Origin: Gnomoniopsis sp. IMI 355080
Taxonomy: Eukaryota; Ascomycota; Sordariomycetes; Diaporthales; Gnomoniaceae
Length of the DNA: 64,000 nucleotides
Assembly (NCBI GenBank): GCA_027946555.1
Contig: JAPEVC010000044.1
Span: 119,545-183,544 of the forward strand
Direction of reading: 5' to 3'
The notes beneath the pieces were generated by a model that saw nothing but the letters and a program-made list of their open reading frames with translations, had not been told where the DNA came from and searched no databases. Shown one piece after another: positions 48,656 through 60,130 of the stretch (within the stretch, counting starts at the first letter, position 1; every line of letters begins with the position of its first letter). A program made the position numbers and the translations under genes.

Positions 48656-50722
48656 ATGCAAATTTCATCTATTGCTCTTCTGGCTGGATATGCCTTCCAG
48701 GCTACTCTATCCAAAGCCACCGAGAAGGCCACTCATGTCAAGAGACAGAGTCCTGCTCCAGTGGCGAGCGCATGCACTACCTTTCAGACGCCAACAATCT
48801 CAGGTGCCACTGTGGTTTCGATTCAAGCTGCGCAACGGCAGGGTGTTGTTGTCAACACCACACTCATGGGAGACAATGGCCCCCAACAAGTTCCACCTCT
48901 CGACATCTGCGATGTTAACGTGACCCTTTCTCACGGAACTTCAGGCGATATGGTGCGCGTCGAAATCTGTATGTCATCACCTTTCCATGACTATTTGCGT
49001 TTGTCTCATCTATGCATCTCCGGACTGGTCACCTGCACTGATCGCACATTTACTCTACCCATTATGATTGCTTTTGTGGCATTCGCTGACCCAGACTGCC
49101 AAAAGGGATGCCATTAAACAACTGGAACGGTCGCTTCCAGGCCACTGGAGGAGGTGGCTTTGTTGCTGGCACTTTCGGTCAGGCTATGGTGCCGCAGGTA
49201 CTGTCTCCGCCCCCCTTCTTGAGCCGAGTGGCGCTGGCGGCAAGTTATACTGACTTCTGAATAGGTTGCTGCTGGATTTGCCGCCTCCTCTACTGATGCA
49301 GGTATTCCAGCTGGTACGGGCATGGCTGGAGTTATTGGAAATCGACAACTGTATCAGAACTTCCAGTCCCTCTCCATTCATGAGATGGCTTTGGTCGGGA
49401 AAGACATTGTCAACCAATTTTACGGCCGTGCTGCAAACTTCTCGTACTACAATGGTTGCTCGACTGGTGGCCGCCAGGGCTATGTCGAAGCTGAGGTCTT
49501 CCCCACGGATTTCAACGGCATCTTGGCTGCTGCCCCGGCCATCAACTTCAATCGTTTCTCGGCAGCCTCGCTTTGGCCCACGGTTGCGCAGGCATCTATG
49601 GGAGGCTTCATGGATCAATGCACCTTCCAAGTCCTGCGTAACGCCAACATTGCAGCTTGCGATGTGACCGCCGACGATAGTGTTGCCGACGGCATTATCC
49701 AAAACCCCTTCGCTTGCAACTTTAACGTCATGAGCATGGTCGGCGCCCCGGCAGCAGGTTGTGCTACTGGCACTATTACCGCGCAGCAGGCGTCCGCTTA
49801 TGCGTCGATTCTCGCGGGTCCTCGTGCCGTGAATGGAACGCAGCTGTGGTACGGTTGGCTTCCTGGGACAAACTTCACGCTCGGTTCCACAGCCTCATGG
49901 ACGGGCAACTTTATCGTCCAGCAGGCAAACTTGACAAATGGCACCATCAATGCGGCCAACTTTGGACAGGTCTTCGATCGCTCAGTAGAGTTCTTTAACA
50001 ACAATCTCAGCGCCACAAATGCAGACCTCACACCCTTGAAGAATGCAGGTGGGAAGCTTCTGACCTGGCATGGACTTTGTAAGTTTTTCTAGGAGCCATC
50101 TTGAACCAACCTTGAACCCCCTACCGCCTCTACTATGAAGAGCGATCCCCAACACACCACTCGGTCAGATGTCATGCCTCAAACCGATACCTACAGCTTG
50201 TACCACTGGAATTGGGCTAACTCTGGAATCTCAGACGACAATATGATCTTTCCCTCTGGTACCTTGGACTACCACCAGCGCGTTATCGATACCCTCGGTG
50301 GTGCCAATAATGTCGACGACTTCTATCGAGTCTTTGAGGCACCGGGCGTCGGCCACTGCGGTAATGGCGTTGGTCCTGTCCCGTTGAACCCAATCAACAG
50401 CCTTGTGGACTGGGTGGAGCGTGGCATCGCGCCCGACACCCTGCCGGCTTTGAAGGTCAATGGTAGTCAGATCATCCGGAGGAATGTTTGCCGTGTCGGC
50501 TTCAGTCCGCGCTTCATGGGTGGAGACGCCAACGTAGCTGAGAGCTGGACTTGCCAAGCGACTCAACAGAACTTCCCAGTCTTGGATGCTGATGTGGGTG
50601 GTTTGGGTGGCTCTACAACTGGGGCTAACGCTACCACTCAAGTTAGTCAGGCTTCGTCTGCTGGTCACCATATCTGGCTAGCTCTCGGGGCTGGACTTGC
50701 TGGCCTCATGTATGCTATGTAA
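48656..50722 (+). CDS. Tannase/feruloyl-esterase family protein with GPI-like tail
   Basis: Secreted serine esterase, probably acting on phenolic esters of plant material. Model join(48656..48968, 49106..49197, 49265..50078, 50235..50722), 568 aa. The introns (137, 67, 156 bp) are canonical and rebuild EIWMPLNNWNGRFQATGGGG and WHGLYDNMIFPSGTLDYHQR. A signal peptide (1-20) is followed by a KR dibasic site near 29-30. Catalytic elements of the family are present: NGCSTGGRQG (Cys200-Ser201), Asp408 and GVGHCGNG (His447-Cys448), i.e. the CS-D-HC arrangement in which a disulfide joins the catalytic Ser and His regions. Unusually, the last 30 residues are Ser/Thr/Ala-rich and then hydrophobic (SAGHHIWLALGAGLAGLMYA), as in a GPI-anchor signal. 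Substrate class is not determined. Confidence 0.9.
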
Positions 50723-51633
50723 AAGGGATCTGATGCGAGTTGTAAGATATGATCTGATTCAATTGTAAGACGGGTGAAGCTGAATGAAAGCATCTAATCA
50801 ATAGCCGCAAATTTACCCCGACTCTCTGTTATGCGTGTGTTGTCGAGGTATCCGATCTCTTAGTAGTCGGCTCTCTGAACGTCCTCTCATTGCATAAATA
50901 TACCACGTGTGATATGGAGGCTGCGGCGCAGGTAGGAGGTAATTATATCAACTTATCAACCGTCTACCCAATTCACAATACTCATTTCATAACATCCAGG
51001 CGAATGGACCTGGCTTTACTACGAGCTTGTCTCAATACTTGGGTCATGAAATGTGCAATCTGCAAGTACTTCTAAAGTTCCCGTAAGAATGACTGGGGGA
51101 TCACATTTGTCTTAAGAGTTGGTGAGTGGCCTTAGTCAATCTCAGGTTGTAGTGCGGGTCTTATCCACTAACCAGTGCAGATTAGGAATGAATGCAGCCT
51201 TGCGGGGCAAGGCTGCCATCTGAGATTAGAAAGAAGCCACGCGTACGTACGAGGGGATATCTGACATCCACTGCCGTTCATGCGTTATGCAGCCACTGGT
51301 ATCGATTATCAAAAATCACGAGCACATAAGTATAAGCAAACCGGTCATCTACGGCAGCTTTTAGTACTGAGTCGGCCGACAGCGGATCTTGCGGCTAAGC
51401 CGCATGTGGGGTGGAACAGCCACGCACTGGTCAATACGGTAGTCACCATCAGGTCATCTGTTGAACAAGCTTCACATGAATTTTTGACAGGCACAGCTCG
51501 AAATCATTTGTGCCGCGGCTGGAAAGACGACACGTTGGTATAAGAATGTGCGTGTCTCCCAATCTTCGACCAGAGTTTGGTGACCGTGTTCAATCCACCC
51601 GTGGACTTTATTCCAATAATCACCGCCTCCCCA
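50723..51633. other. Intergenic, no supported gene
   Basis: 0.9 kb. Short motif-free frames only. Includes the 3' flank of the esterase gene and the upstream region of the next small gene. Confidence 0.5.
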
Positions 51634-52182
51634 ATGGATCCCGAAAATTGCGCTTTTCCCCAAGATTACTTGCCAACACCCCCTCCCTCATATTCGGGGG
51701 AGAAGCCTGGCAAGAGTATAGGTCTTTTCATATCATTCTTCAATCAATTTCAATCGAAGAAGGTTCCCAAGACGAGGACCTTCCGGCCAGATAGACCTGC
51801 ACCGTTATCGTTATTGCCGACGAAATCGAGTATTAATGTCACTATCGTCGACTTGAAGATCTCGAATGTGCGGCATGATCCGAAAACAATGTGCAAGCCC
51901 GATAGAAGAATCCACATGCAAGTGTCTATTCGGCCTACGGTGTTGGCATCCTGCACCGGGCCCGATGGACAAGAACTTACCGCGATACGGATGGGGTGGT
52001 CAACAACAGCAATAGGAAGTGCGCCGTATACAATGGACACGCTAAGCGACGCCACGTCGAAGGCTGTAGAGCAGGCAACTGTCGCAGCCTTCAATGCGTC
52101 GTATAAATGGGCAGCAGCGTGTGCCGTCGCAGATGTTGAGGCGGCATTTGCGAAGAAAGCGCGGGAGGCGATTTATCTTTAG
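51634..52182 (+). CDS. Hypothetical protein
   Basis: An ATG-initiated frame of 182 aa (open upstream without ATG to 51577). I do not recognise a family. The N-terminus MDPENCAFPQDYLPTPPPSY has a Pro-rich PPPSY motif of the kind bound by WW domains. Then comes a basic region, a beta-like middle (SINVTIVDLKISNV) and an Ala-rich helical C-terminus (ATSKAVEQATVAAFNASYKW). There is no signal peptide or membrane span. The regular composition and ordered C-terminal helix make it more gene-like than other orphan frames in the window. An upstream exon could have been missed. Confidence 0.5.
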   Translation: MDPENCAFPQDYLPTPPPSYSGEKPGKSIGLFISFFNQFQSKKVPKTRTFRPDRPAPLSLLPTKSSINVTIVDLKISNVRHDPKTMCKPDRRIHMQVSIRPTVLASCTGPDGQELTAIRMGWSTTAIGSAPYTMDTLSDATSKAVEQATVAAFNASYKWAAACAVADVEAAFAKKAREAIYL

Positions 52183-53010
52183 CCGTTAGGAGACCACACT
52201 GTTGAAGGAGTATTGTTGCATACATGATGGATATAAGGAAAGGGCACAATTTGAGGACCTTCAGGATATGATGGCAGTAGACTTCATAGTCAGCCTTGAA
52301 GGTGTCGGCTGTTATGAGATTTCCTGAAGAAATACAGCCAATTAACATTTATTAGCTTGTGTGGGCAGGAATTATGCAAGCTTCTTACAGGTATTTCACC
52401 AGCTCTGGACCGTTACAGGAACTCTTCAGAACAAAAGCATCCTGATTATAGACGAACACCATCACAAATACACTTACTTATATCATGCTTGCCGTCGAAA
52501 TCAGTTCTATGTCCATGTTCCTGTCAATAGACAGGCACCTGGGTTACAGATATGTGCTGTACCCAGCTTTCGACCCCCTGCGCACTCGACGGGGTTTCTG
52601 ACCTCACATAGAATCTGACATGCTCCTCTTCCGACAACGCTAACCCATCTCTGAAAGTTTGTCTAGAAGTAGTCGGTTAACAATCTTCTCAATCAAAATA
52701 GAGTGTAATGTTCAGGTCCAAGGTAAGTGGGCTGGATCCAGTTGAGTCTTTGATGACCAACTTAACTTGCTTCTCTGATTATGTAAGCATATAACCTAAA
52801 GCGGACGTACTGACGTCCATACTTTCCAAATCAAGACAAACGCACATCTCCAACATTTCCTTCTCATCCTCTCTCTCTCTCTAACACAATTGAATTTGAA
52901 TTTGACCACTCGTTTCATCACATCTTTGGTAGTGCAATCCCGGCATCATACAACCCAACCTCAAGACCAACACCAACGCTGCGATCGTCACCAAGTATAC
53001 TTCCGCAAAG
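52183..53010. other. Promoter region of the RBR ligase gene
   Basis: 828 bp without a gene. A CT dinucleotide tract and a C/A-rich leader precede the ATG at 53011. Confidence 0.5.
52869..52882 (+). promoter_or_regulatory. CT-rich promoter tract
   Basis: (CT)7 about 130 bases upstream of the RBR gene start. Pyrimidine tracts are common near fungal transcription starts; the role here is inferred. Confidence 0.35.
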
Positions 53011-54570
53011 ATGGCTGCAGCGGCCGACATGCTGTTGCCAAGCCGAGCAAACATGGACGATGACAGCTACGATCTCGTTCTGAAGCTCATGCTTGAGGAT
53101 TCTCGCCAGTTAGCCGAGGGCAAAGGCAAACAGAAGGAAGGCAACCTCTCGGATACTGAACTCGCCTTTGGCCTCTATGCACAAGAGATCCAGAATGCTC
53201 TGGCCATCGACGCCGACCACCGTCTCGTTGTGAGTATGCAGCAAGCGTTGCATACTGATGCCAATGCCGTGACACAACTGCAGCAGGAGGAGCGTATGGC
53301 CGAACATGACCACGAAGTCGCCGTTGCCTTGTCTGAGGGACGTGATCCACCTCCAATGCCGCCAGCTCCAATTCTTGCGATAGTGTCCGAGGTATCCCCA
53401 ATCCTCAAAAGAAAGAGAGACGCAGGGGAGACCGATCCCGCTGAGCTTACGAAGCGCCCAAAGACAGTGACTTGGGACCTCGACCCCGCCACGCAGTCGG
53501 CAAAGGGAAAAGAGCCAGTGATCACCCCTAAGCAGTCTGCGAAGCGATCAAGGACTGAGACCTTCGATTTCCGTGACGAGACTGACGATCTCCTGATTTT
53601 CCATGGCAAGCAGGCGAGAATGGGTGAAAGCGCATCCTGGGCTGCGAGCCGTCAACCACCACCAAACCACCGACCATGCACGTCTTGCATGGAGTTCACG
53701 CCAGAAAGTCGACTCATGCGTGCCCCTTGCCAACACGAGTACTGCCACGATTGCGTCAAATCCCTTTTCACTACCGCCATGCGAGATGAATCGCTGTTTC
53801 CGCCCAAGTGCTGCCAGCAAGCCATACCCGCGGATCAGCACGCGAAGATTCTCGGATGGAACTTGGTGAGCCTGTACTACGCCAAACAGATCGAATTCTC
53901 AACAGAGAACAGGACATATTGTCACAACGCAGAGTGTGGCGCTTTCATCAAGCCGGGTAACATTGGCCGTTGCTCGAGCTGTGGTTTGCGCACCTGCGTG
54001 TCCTGTAAGAAGATCGCTCATGGTGGTGACTGCCCTAAAGATGCTGAGCTCCACCGTGTTCTCGAGATGGCCGAGCAGGAGGGATGGCGTCGCTGCACGA
54101 AATGCAATGCCATGGTTGAGTTGGCGTACGGTTGCAACCACATGACGTGAGTGAGTCCGACTTCTTCTATTTCCTGTCCAATGACCAATTCTAACGGAAA
54201 AAATTACAGCTGTCGATGTAGTTACCAATTCTGCTACATTTGTGGTGTTGAGTGGAAAGAGCCGAAGGAGTGCCCTTGCCCTGTATGGACCGAAGAGAAC
54301 CTGATAATCAGGAACAATCTAGTCGAACAGCGACGTGGGGCAGTCGAGCAGGGACGCCAGGAGCCGGCCGGCCCGATTGTTGAGAACTTTGGGCAGCCTG
54401 TGGAGCTCCTGAACGCTGACTTGGATTGCAACCATCGAGGAGACTGGCGACGGGTCCGGGGCGACGGCTTGCAGTGTGACAATTGCAGCTACAACCTCCC
54501 TTACTACCTCTATGAGTGTAGTCGATGCCAGCTACAGGTTTGCCGCCAATGTCGTTTTCATCGCCTGTAG
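53011..54570 (+). CDS. RBR (RING-IBR-RING) E3 ubiquitin ligase
   Basis: E3 ligase that should take ubiquitin from an E2 onto its own RING2 cysteine before passing it to substrate. Model join(53011..54146, 54210..54570), one 63-bp intron (GTGAGT...TACAG, branch CTAAC), 498 aa. The N-terminal half is helical and charged with basic patches (KRKRD, near 133). RING1 is at about 223-270 (CTSCMEF...CQHEYCHDC), IBR at about 285-342, and RING2 at about 362-392 (CTKCNAMVELAYGCNHMT-CRC...FCYIC), with catalytic Cys380 as the first codon after the intron. A further Cys-rich segment (about 442-498, CDNCSYNLPYYLYECSRC) ends the protein. The substrate is unknown. If the intron were retained, a TGA directly after HMT would remove the catalytic Cys. 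Confidence 0.94.
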
Positions 54571-54960
54571 CCCGACTGACCTACGACGGTCTGTGTCGAT
54601 ACTGGATGCTGAAACAGAATCACACTTTACCTGGCTTGTTCAGCAATGCCCAGGTCCACGACGAATTGAGGAATTACGAGACATGACACAATACCCAGCT
54701 CTTTTCAGCGCGGAAATCTACGACAAGATCCGGCCCTTACCGCGCCTCTACGGCCATCAATATTCTGATGGAAACATTGATGCCACAGTCCTCAAGATGG
54801 CATCAAATCGAGTATGCTAAACAGTGGATACACGGCTTTTGCTCATGTAAAAACAGTTCCTGAACAAGATACCTAGCTAGCTACCTAAAAGAAATCTTTG
54901 AGACCGGTTGAGCCATGCAGCCAAACTCCTAACACCACCCAATGCAGAGTGCACATGCTA
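54571..54960. other. Convergent 3' region
   Basis: 390 bp between convergent stops, with a GATACCTAGCTAGCTACCTA element near 54870. No gene. Confidence 0.55.
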
Positions 54961-56827
54961 TCAGTTGGGCATCCTGAAAGGATGCGCCTCCGTGTTTAGA
55001 ACGAATTCATCGAGAGATATCAGGTCCGGCGGCGAGAGAGCCAAGTAAAAGTACTTGAGCGTCTCGGCCAGCCAGAAGCTCTGGATTCATATTAGTACAA
55101 TTATATCGCAAAGTCAACGTGGCCGGACTCACCTCCATATAATCCTCCTTTGCCAATGGCTTTGCGGTACTCGTAACATCCTTCACAGCAGCGTTCGCGA
55201 ATTCCGTCAGCGTGCCATTGCCGACAGCTGCGAACATCTCCCACGCTATTTGCTGATATTGGGCTTGTCCGGTGATGCGCCACAAATAAAAGATGCTCTC
55301 AATAGCCTCGGGCCGCAGGATGTATCGTGGGTCCTTGCACGATGTGAACCCTAGCGGAACCCCTTCTCTCCACAGGCCTTTTGCCGTCTTCTCTACCTCC
55401 CACTTCTCTTTGTCCCATGGACACTGTTCGCGTGAATCACACTTCACCATGTTGAAGCGCTCGCACATCATACCCGTCGCTGTCACATTGTACGCATAAG
55501 CGCATCCCAGGCCGAGCTTCGCACCGATTGTGAGGTAGTCCTCTCTGTCAAACAACTTCCCGCCTAGCGCATACGTGCCACCCAGGAAACATGCCAAGTG
55601 CTCGCTCTCCGGGTCCAGGTTGGAGCTGTCGTCGCCATAGAAGTCCAAATTCCCCGCGAAGAGAATGTCCTTCTCGTCTGGGAGCATAGGTCGGTAGAAC
55701 ATAGCTTTGTCTGCCGCATCCATCCAGTCGATGGACATTTTCTGATACCGCTTCTCATTTCCACCAAGAAGCGGGTACATTTTTGTTATGTATTCATACG
55801 TCGAATCCGCGCCCGATCCGAGTGCAAATCCTCTTCCGGACACGACATCCATCCTTGACATTGAGACTATTGTCGGCCACAGTCCCGGCAATAGCGTTTC
55901 CCTTTGCCCTTTCTCGAATACTGATATCATGTTCGTGATGGCGGTGTAATACTTCGGGTCCCCCGTCACCTGGCTCAGCCTCGTGAATTCCATCGTCAGA
56001 GTCCCAGCTGCGGCGTTGACGACCTGCCCTTCCACAATGAGCCCCTCGCCCCGTTTGCTATCCTCGATCGAGAAAAAGTCGACTGGCATCCGGTGTTCCG
56101 TGTTGAACCCAGCAAAAAGCATGTCGCCCAGCTCCACCGCCTTCGCGAGCAAAACCTTCTGCCCACTCAGGTCGTACGCCCCCAATAGACCCCCCAAGTA
56201 GCGAATGTTCGTCTCGAACATGTTTACGCGCGGATTCGTCGACTGCCCAAAGTCAATCTGTGCCACGGCCGCCACGGCCTCCTCGAACTCGTCCCGCAGG
56301 CCCATCATCCACAGCGTATCGAGCGAGTCCACCAACGTCGCCGCCCAGCCCGAGAACTGGTCGCGGCCTTGGCCAGAGACCGGGAGCAGCGCATCGCGCA
56401 TCCATGCATGTTTGCGATAGGACGCCCAGTTCTTCTGGAAGAGAAGCCGGACTTCACGTCTGCGAGCCTCACGGATCTCGAACTGCTCGGGCGTTTCTGG
56501 TGGGAAGGTGGCCTGGATCCTAGGGAGGTTGGCGCGGCCTTTGGGCAGGGGAATATTTGGTGGAGGGGGGTACGCATAGGAGACGGTGGACCAATTGAAG
56601 GAAGATGGCGTGAGGGGAATTTGCTCACGGTTTGCGTTCATATAACGCTGTAGGCGGACGGATTCGGCGGGCTTTTTTGTTTTGAAGTGGGGCGAGGTGT
56701 CCCATTGTTTGGTGTAGAGCAGGTAAATAAGGGCCAGGCATGTGAGGGTGAGTATGAGGTCGCGTCGTCCAAAGCGGGCCGGTGCCGAAAAGGGACTGCG
56801 GCGGAAGGGTGCCGGATGTCCCTTCAT
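54961..56827 (-). CDS. GH47 class I alpha-1,2-mannosidase
   Basis: Removes alpha-1,2-linked mannose from N-glycans in the ER or Golgi. Model: complement join(54961..55080, 55133..56827), one 52-bp intron (GTGAGT...CCAG, branch TACTAAT), 604 aa. It is a type II membrane protein: basic cytosolic N-terminus, one membrane span near 24-38, luminal stem, then the (alpha/alpha)7 catalytic domain (about 115-604). Family landmarks: DSLDTLWMMGL, NMFETNIRYLGGLLGAYDL, ILRPEAIESIFYLWRITG, and the C-terminal LNTEAHPF with the Ca-binding Thr, which lies in the second exon. All landmarks seen are intact. Which subtype (ER Mns1-like or Golgi) cannot be decided. Confidence 0.95.
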
Positions 56828-57796
56828 CTTCTATAGCTTTGAAGAATTATTGGCGATCTTGGAAAGGATTTTCTGTTGCTCCCGTGTAGAGCATTTCTTC
56901 ATATAATTCGTCTTCAAAAACAGCAACAGCCCGCGGCAAAAAAACAACTCGAAGTACAGAAAGCAGACGTGCATGTCCTCTGTGTCGCATCAAAAGCCAT
57001 GGCATGAACAAATGATCTACATTAGTATCTGTGTCGAAACGGAGACAAGAGAAGGATGGCCTCCCGGAGTTTCATATCCCGTATCTGATGGCTTGGTGCT
57101 GGTTTGGTAGCCACCATAGACTCTTGGCAAAAAGTATAGACGAAGTATGTGTCGCGAGCCATTCAATTAGCCGCAAGCATTCAAGTCACGTCCTCTTCCG
57201 TGCCGTATTTGGGTTAGCTAGTTTAATTACACTACTGAAATTAAACCCCCAATTGTGTAAGTTTGTCGAGATTCTCGCGAAAGAAATCTAATTGCTGTGG
57301 ATATATTGTATTCCAAGTTCGGAATCAAGAAATCACTGAGGAGATGAGACACTAGGAGGCTTCATTATTCGTGGCAAAGAGCCGGTACAAAAACGCTTGC
57401 CCTAAATCACGCCGTAGCAGGCTATTATGCTCTTCTATTTGGGGTAGTGCTCACTGTGCTACATATCGAGACTCAAAAGTGTCCAATTACTTGAGAATCT
57501 TCCGCCAAGCATTCGGCTAGAGTATAGCCACCGACTTGAGTACCTACTTCCTAGGTAGGTAATTTTTCGGAATCGAACCGAGATAACGGAAGCTGCCGAC
57601 CGTGGGAAATTTGACTCTTGAGCTTGAATACGGGTCTTTTCCAAATCTATCGGCACCAAAGGCGTAGATTCATTCCCTTCTGTTCGCATCCATGGCACGG
57701 TTAGTATTTCGCCAGACTCCGATGGAAGGGAGCACGTAATGGAAGTCCTATCACAGGTGTGAAATGTCTCGGCAACTGGGAGGCAATGTCCCCAGC
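56828..57796. other. Intergenic between GH47 and the HET relic
   Basis: GH47 promoter side and the 3' flank of the HET-type pseudogene. It contains a TACCTACTTCCTAGGTAGGTA element at 57541-57561. No gene. Confidence 0.5.
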
Positions 57797-59182
57797 TTAT
57801 ACAAGTATGAAATCCTGCACTTTATGCTGACCTTTTGCATGAGTCTCTCGAATATTGCTCCAAATGCCCCGGTCACAGATTTGAAAAAAGGTCCCGGGCC
57901 CTACGTGGCGATATGTTTCCGTGCAACTATCCAATTCTTCCCGTATACATGTGGCGTATTCTCCCTCCTGCCGGCGGATGATCATAGGAGTCTTAGCACC
58001 CACCAACATGACCACAAGGTCGCCTTCCATTGCGTCGGGTATGTATGTGCAGAAGCTGGACCACAACTTATTCGCAGACAGTATGTATTTAAAGCTCCTG
58101 ATCGGCTCGCAACTCCACTGATGCGAAGGAAGTCGAATTTCGTCTACAGATCGTTTAAAGGCTGTACTAGTAAAACCGAACTCGATGAGGGGCGTCTTTG
58201 CTGATTTTTGATCTGCCAAGTCGCCGAATAAATATTCAACGCTTATGAACTTCTGCCGTCCGAAGTACACAATCACCCGGCGAAATAACGGGTTCCATAT
58301 GAGAAAATGCATGGTAAACATGAAGCAATCGAGGAGGAACAATAGGACGTGACCAGCCACTTTCAAAGACACGAGTAAATCGGGGTCCATGATACCCTTG
58401 AAAGGAGCCAAAAGATCGTTGTAATTCACGGTCAGAGGGAACCCTCCAGTATCGCGCCTCAAATGGCCGACAGCGAAGCCTCGCACCACCATACACGGGG
58501 AGTGTGACTGGGATGGAAGGCGAGCGACACACTCGTCCTCGATGTTTGATGTGAGATTGGCCAGGGCATAAGCGGATCGTAAAGGCGATACAGCAGCAGT
58601 ATAGATGAATGTTGGGGTCAAGGCCTTGTTGTCTTGCCTGTGTGTCGTCCAATCCGGTACCCAAGACGGGTGGCTGGGCCCCGAGTTGCGGAAGAAGCAG
58701 GCGTTGAGGACGTCAAGTGATCCGGTCGCTTCCACGAGAAACTTGGCCGTTTCGCAATAGACCTCGGAGTCAGTCTTGACAAAATCGGCGTCCGCCGCTT
58801 GCCCTTTCTTGTTGTAATCTGGTTTGAGTTGAGGGCTGCGCTCCCCAACAGTAGTATTTCTCATGCGACGGCCTTCGTTGGACATGCCCAGGAAGGCATA
58901 CACCCTGTCCCGGTCATAGCCTGCCTCTCTGTCTGAGAAAGTTGCAAGGAGGCGGAGAAGCGAGCGTCATTTTTCTACCCACGACGGTGGTAAGTTTTCG
59001 GTGTCGAGGACTTCTACAATGGCCTTGATGTGCTGGTTGCGGCAGTCCTGGTACGGATCGGCGTCTCTTGTTGGGGCACTGCGGCTGCGGTATTCGATTG
59101 TGCCATAGGCGCAGGGGATTTTCGATTGGATGGTATGTACTATATAAATGTCGAAACAGCCGCGGTTACCAGTTGCGACCAT
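57797..59182 (-). pseudogene. HET-type incompatibility protein, truncated and interrupted
   Basis: The minus-strand frame reads through the region that follows a HET domain in heterokaryon-incompatibility proteins: LLRLLATFSDREAGYDRDRV leading into YAFLGMSNEG, then KPDYNKKG, SEVYCETAKFLVEATGSLDV, HPSWVPDWT, and near the end EGDLVVMLVGAKTPMIIRR. A single in-frame TGA at 58967-58969 separates this body from a shorter in-frame upstream part (58970-59182). The N-terminal HET signature itself is not found upstream in any frame. The copy is therefore 5'-truncated and carries one stop; the 3' end looks complete. It could alternatively be a spliced gene whose upstream exons I cannot see, with the TGA inside an intron, but I see no convincing splice pair around it. 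Confidence 0.7.
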
Positions 59183-60130
59183 ACCCAGCGGAAAACTTGG
59201 GATCCCGTCCGCTCTCCCCTAAATAAGCCGCTGAGGGCTGGATTAGTAGTTAGGTGGGTGACCACTAGCGAATACCCGGTGTTGCAATTTTTTGTCCCTT
59301 TTTGGTAGATCAGTCCTTTCTTCTCGCCGTATCTCCCATCTTGATTCATTTTGTTTTCAATGCCCGCTCGCTGACCCTTCACAAGGGAGACCGTTGATAG
59401 TTGAAACAGGGAACAGCTGGTTCGACGGGGAAGTGGTGAAAGCAGTGCTGGTATTGATGATCGCACACGCAGACACGCAGACATACAGGAAAGGCATAGG
59501 AGGTCTCCATTCTTAAGAGCTTGCTCGGCATGTTGCCCATTGGGCCAACGGACATGGAAAAGATACATATGGGTAGCATGGAGAACCCGCGAATTATTAA
59601 AATCGCCTTTGTACCTTGCAGCTGAATCTGCCCGTTGGTCTAACGGGCAGATTTTCTCGAATGCTCGTCAAAGTATCCACAAAACCCTCGAAAAGGATTG
59701 ATTATCAATCGGCTACCAATCAGTGCTGCAGAAAGCAGTCAGATTGTCAGATATCACGCCCGCAGCGGCCCGTACGTCAAAGGGGGCCCGCTGCTGCGTC
59801 TATATGGGTTTGAGCGTGCTGGCGTAAGATGGGCGCGGCTAGGTTGACCGTGCAGCCGGGCCCTGTCGACTGTGTGGGCTATTTAATCGCCGAATTCACC
59901 CGATTAGGCTTAGCCCCTCTCCTGCCAAACGACATGCGTAATCTTCACAACTTTTACTATTCCTAGCGAGTAGCACAGCATTTGCACACAATTAATTCAC
60001 GGTGATACCCAGCCTGCTCTATAATAGAATGAAGATTTCTTAGCGATCTGAATGGTCTGTTTGATCGTATTCGTTGTGATTACGGTATAATCGTCTAGTG
60101 TTTCCGGCGGCTAAGTCTACCTACTTTCCC
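59183..60130. other. Non-coding part of decayed block
   Basis: No gene recognised. Contains the perfect hairpin at 59625-59653. Confidence 0.5.
59625..59653. repeat. Perfect 12-bp hairpin
   Basis: AATCTGCCCGTT, loop GGTCT, AACGGGCAGATT: a perfect inverted repeat with a 5-nt loop in non-coding DNA beside decayed genes. It may be a foldback left by a mobile element, or chance. Confidence 0.7.

Noticed and set aside
50135..50234. ATG-initiated start of the last esterase frame as a separate gene
   Set aside because: The segment lies inside a GTAAGT...CTCAG intron. Joining across it restores the HGxxD-type catalytic motif of the esterase.
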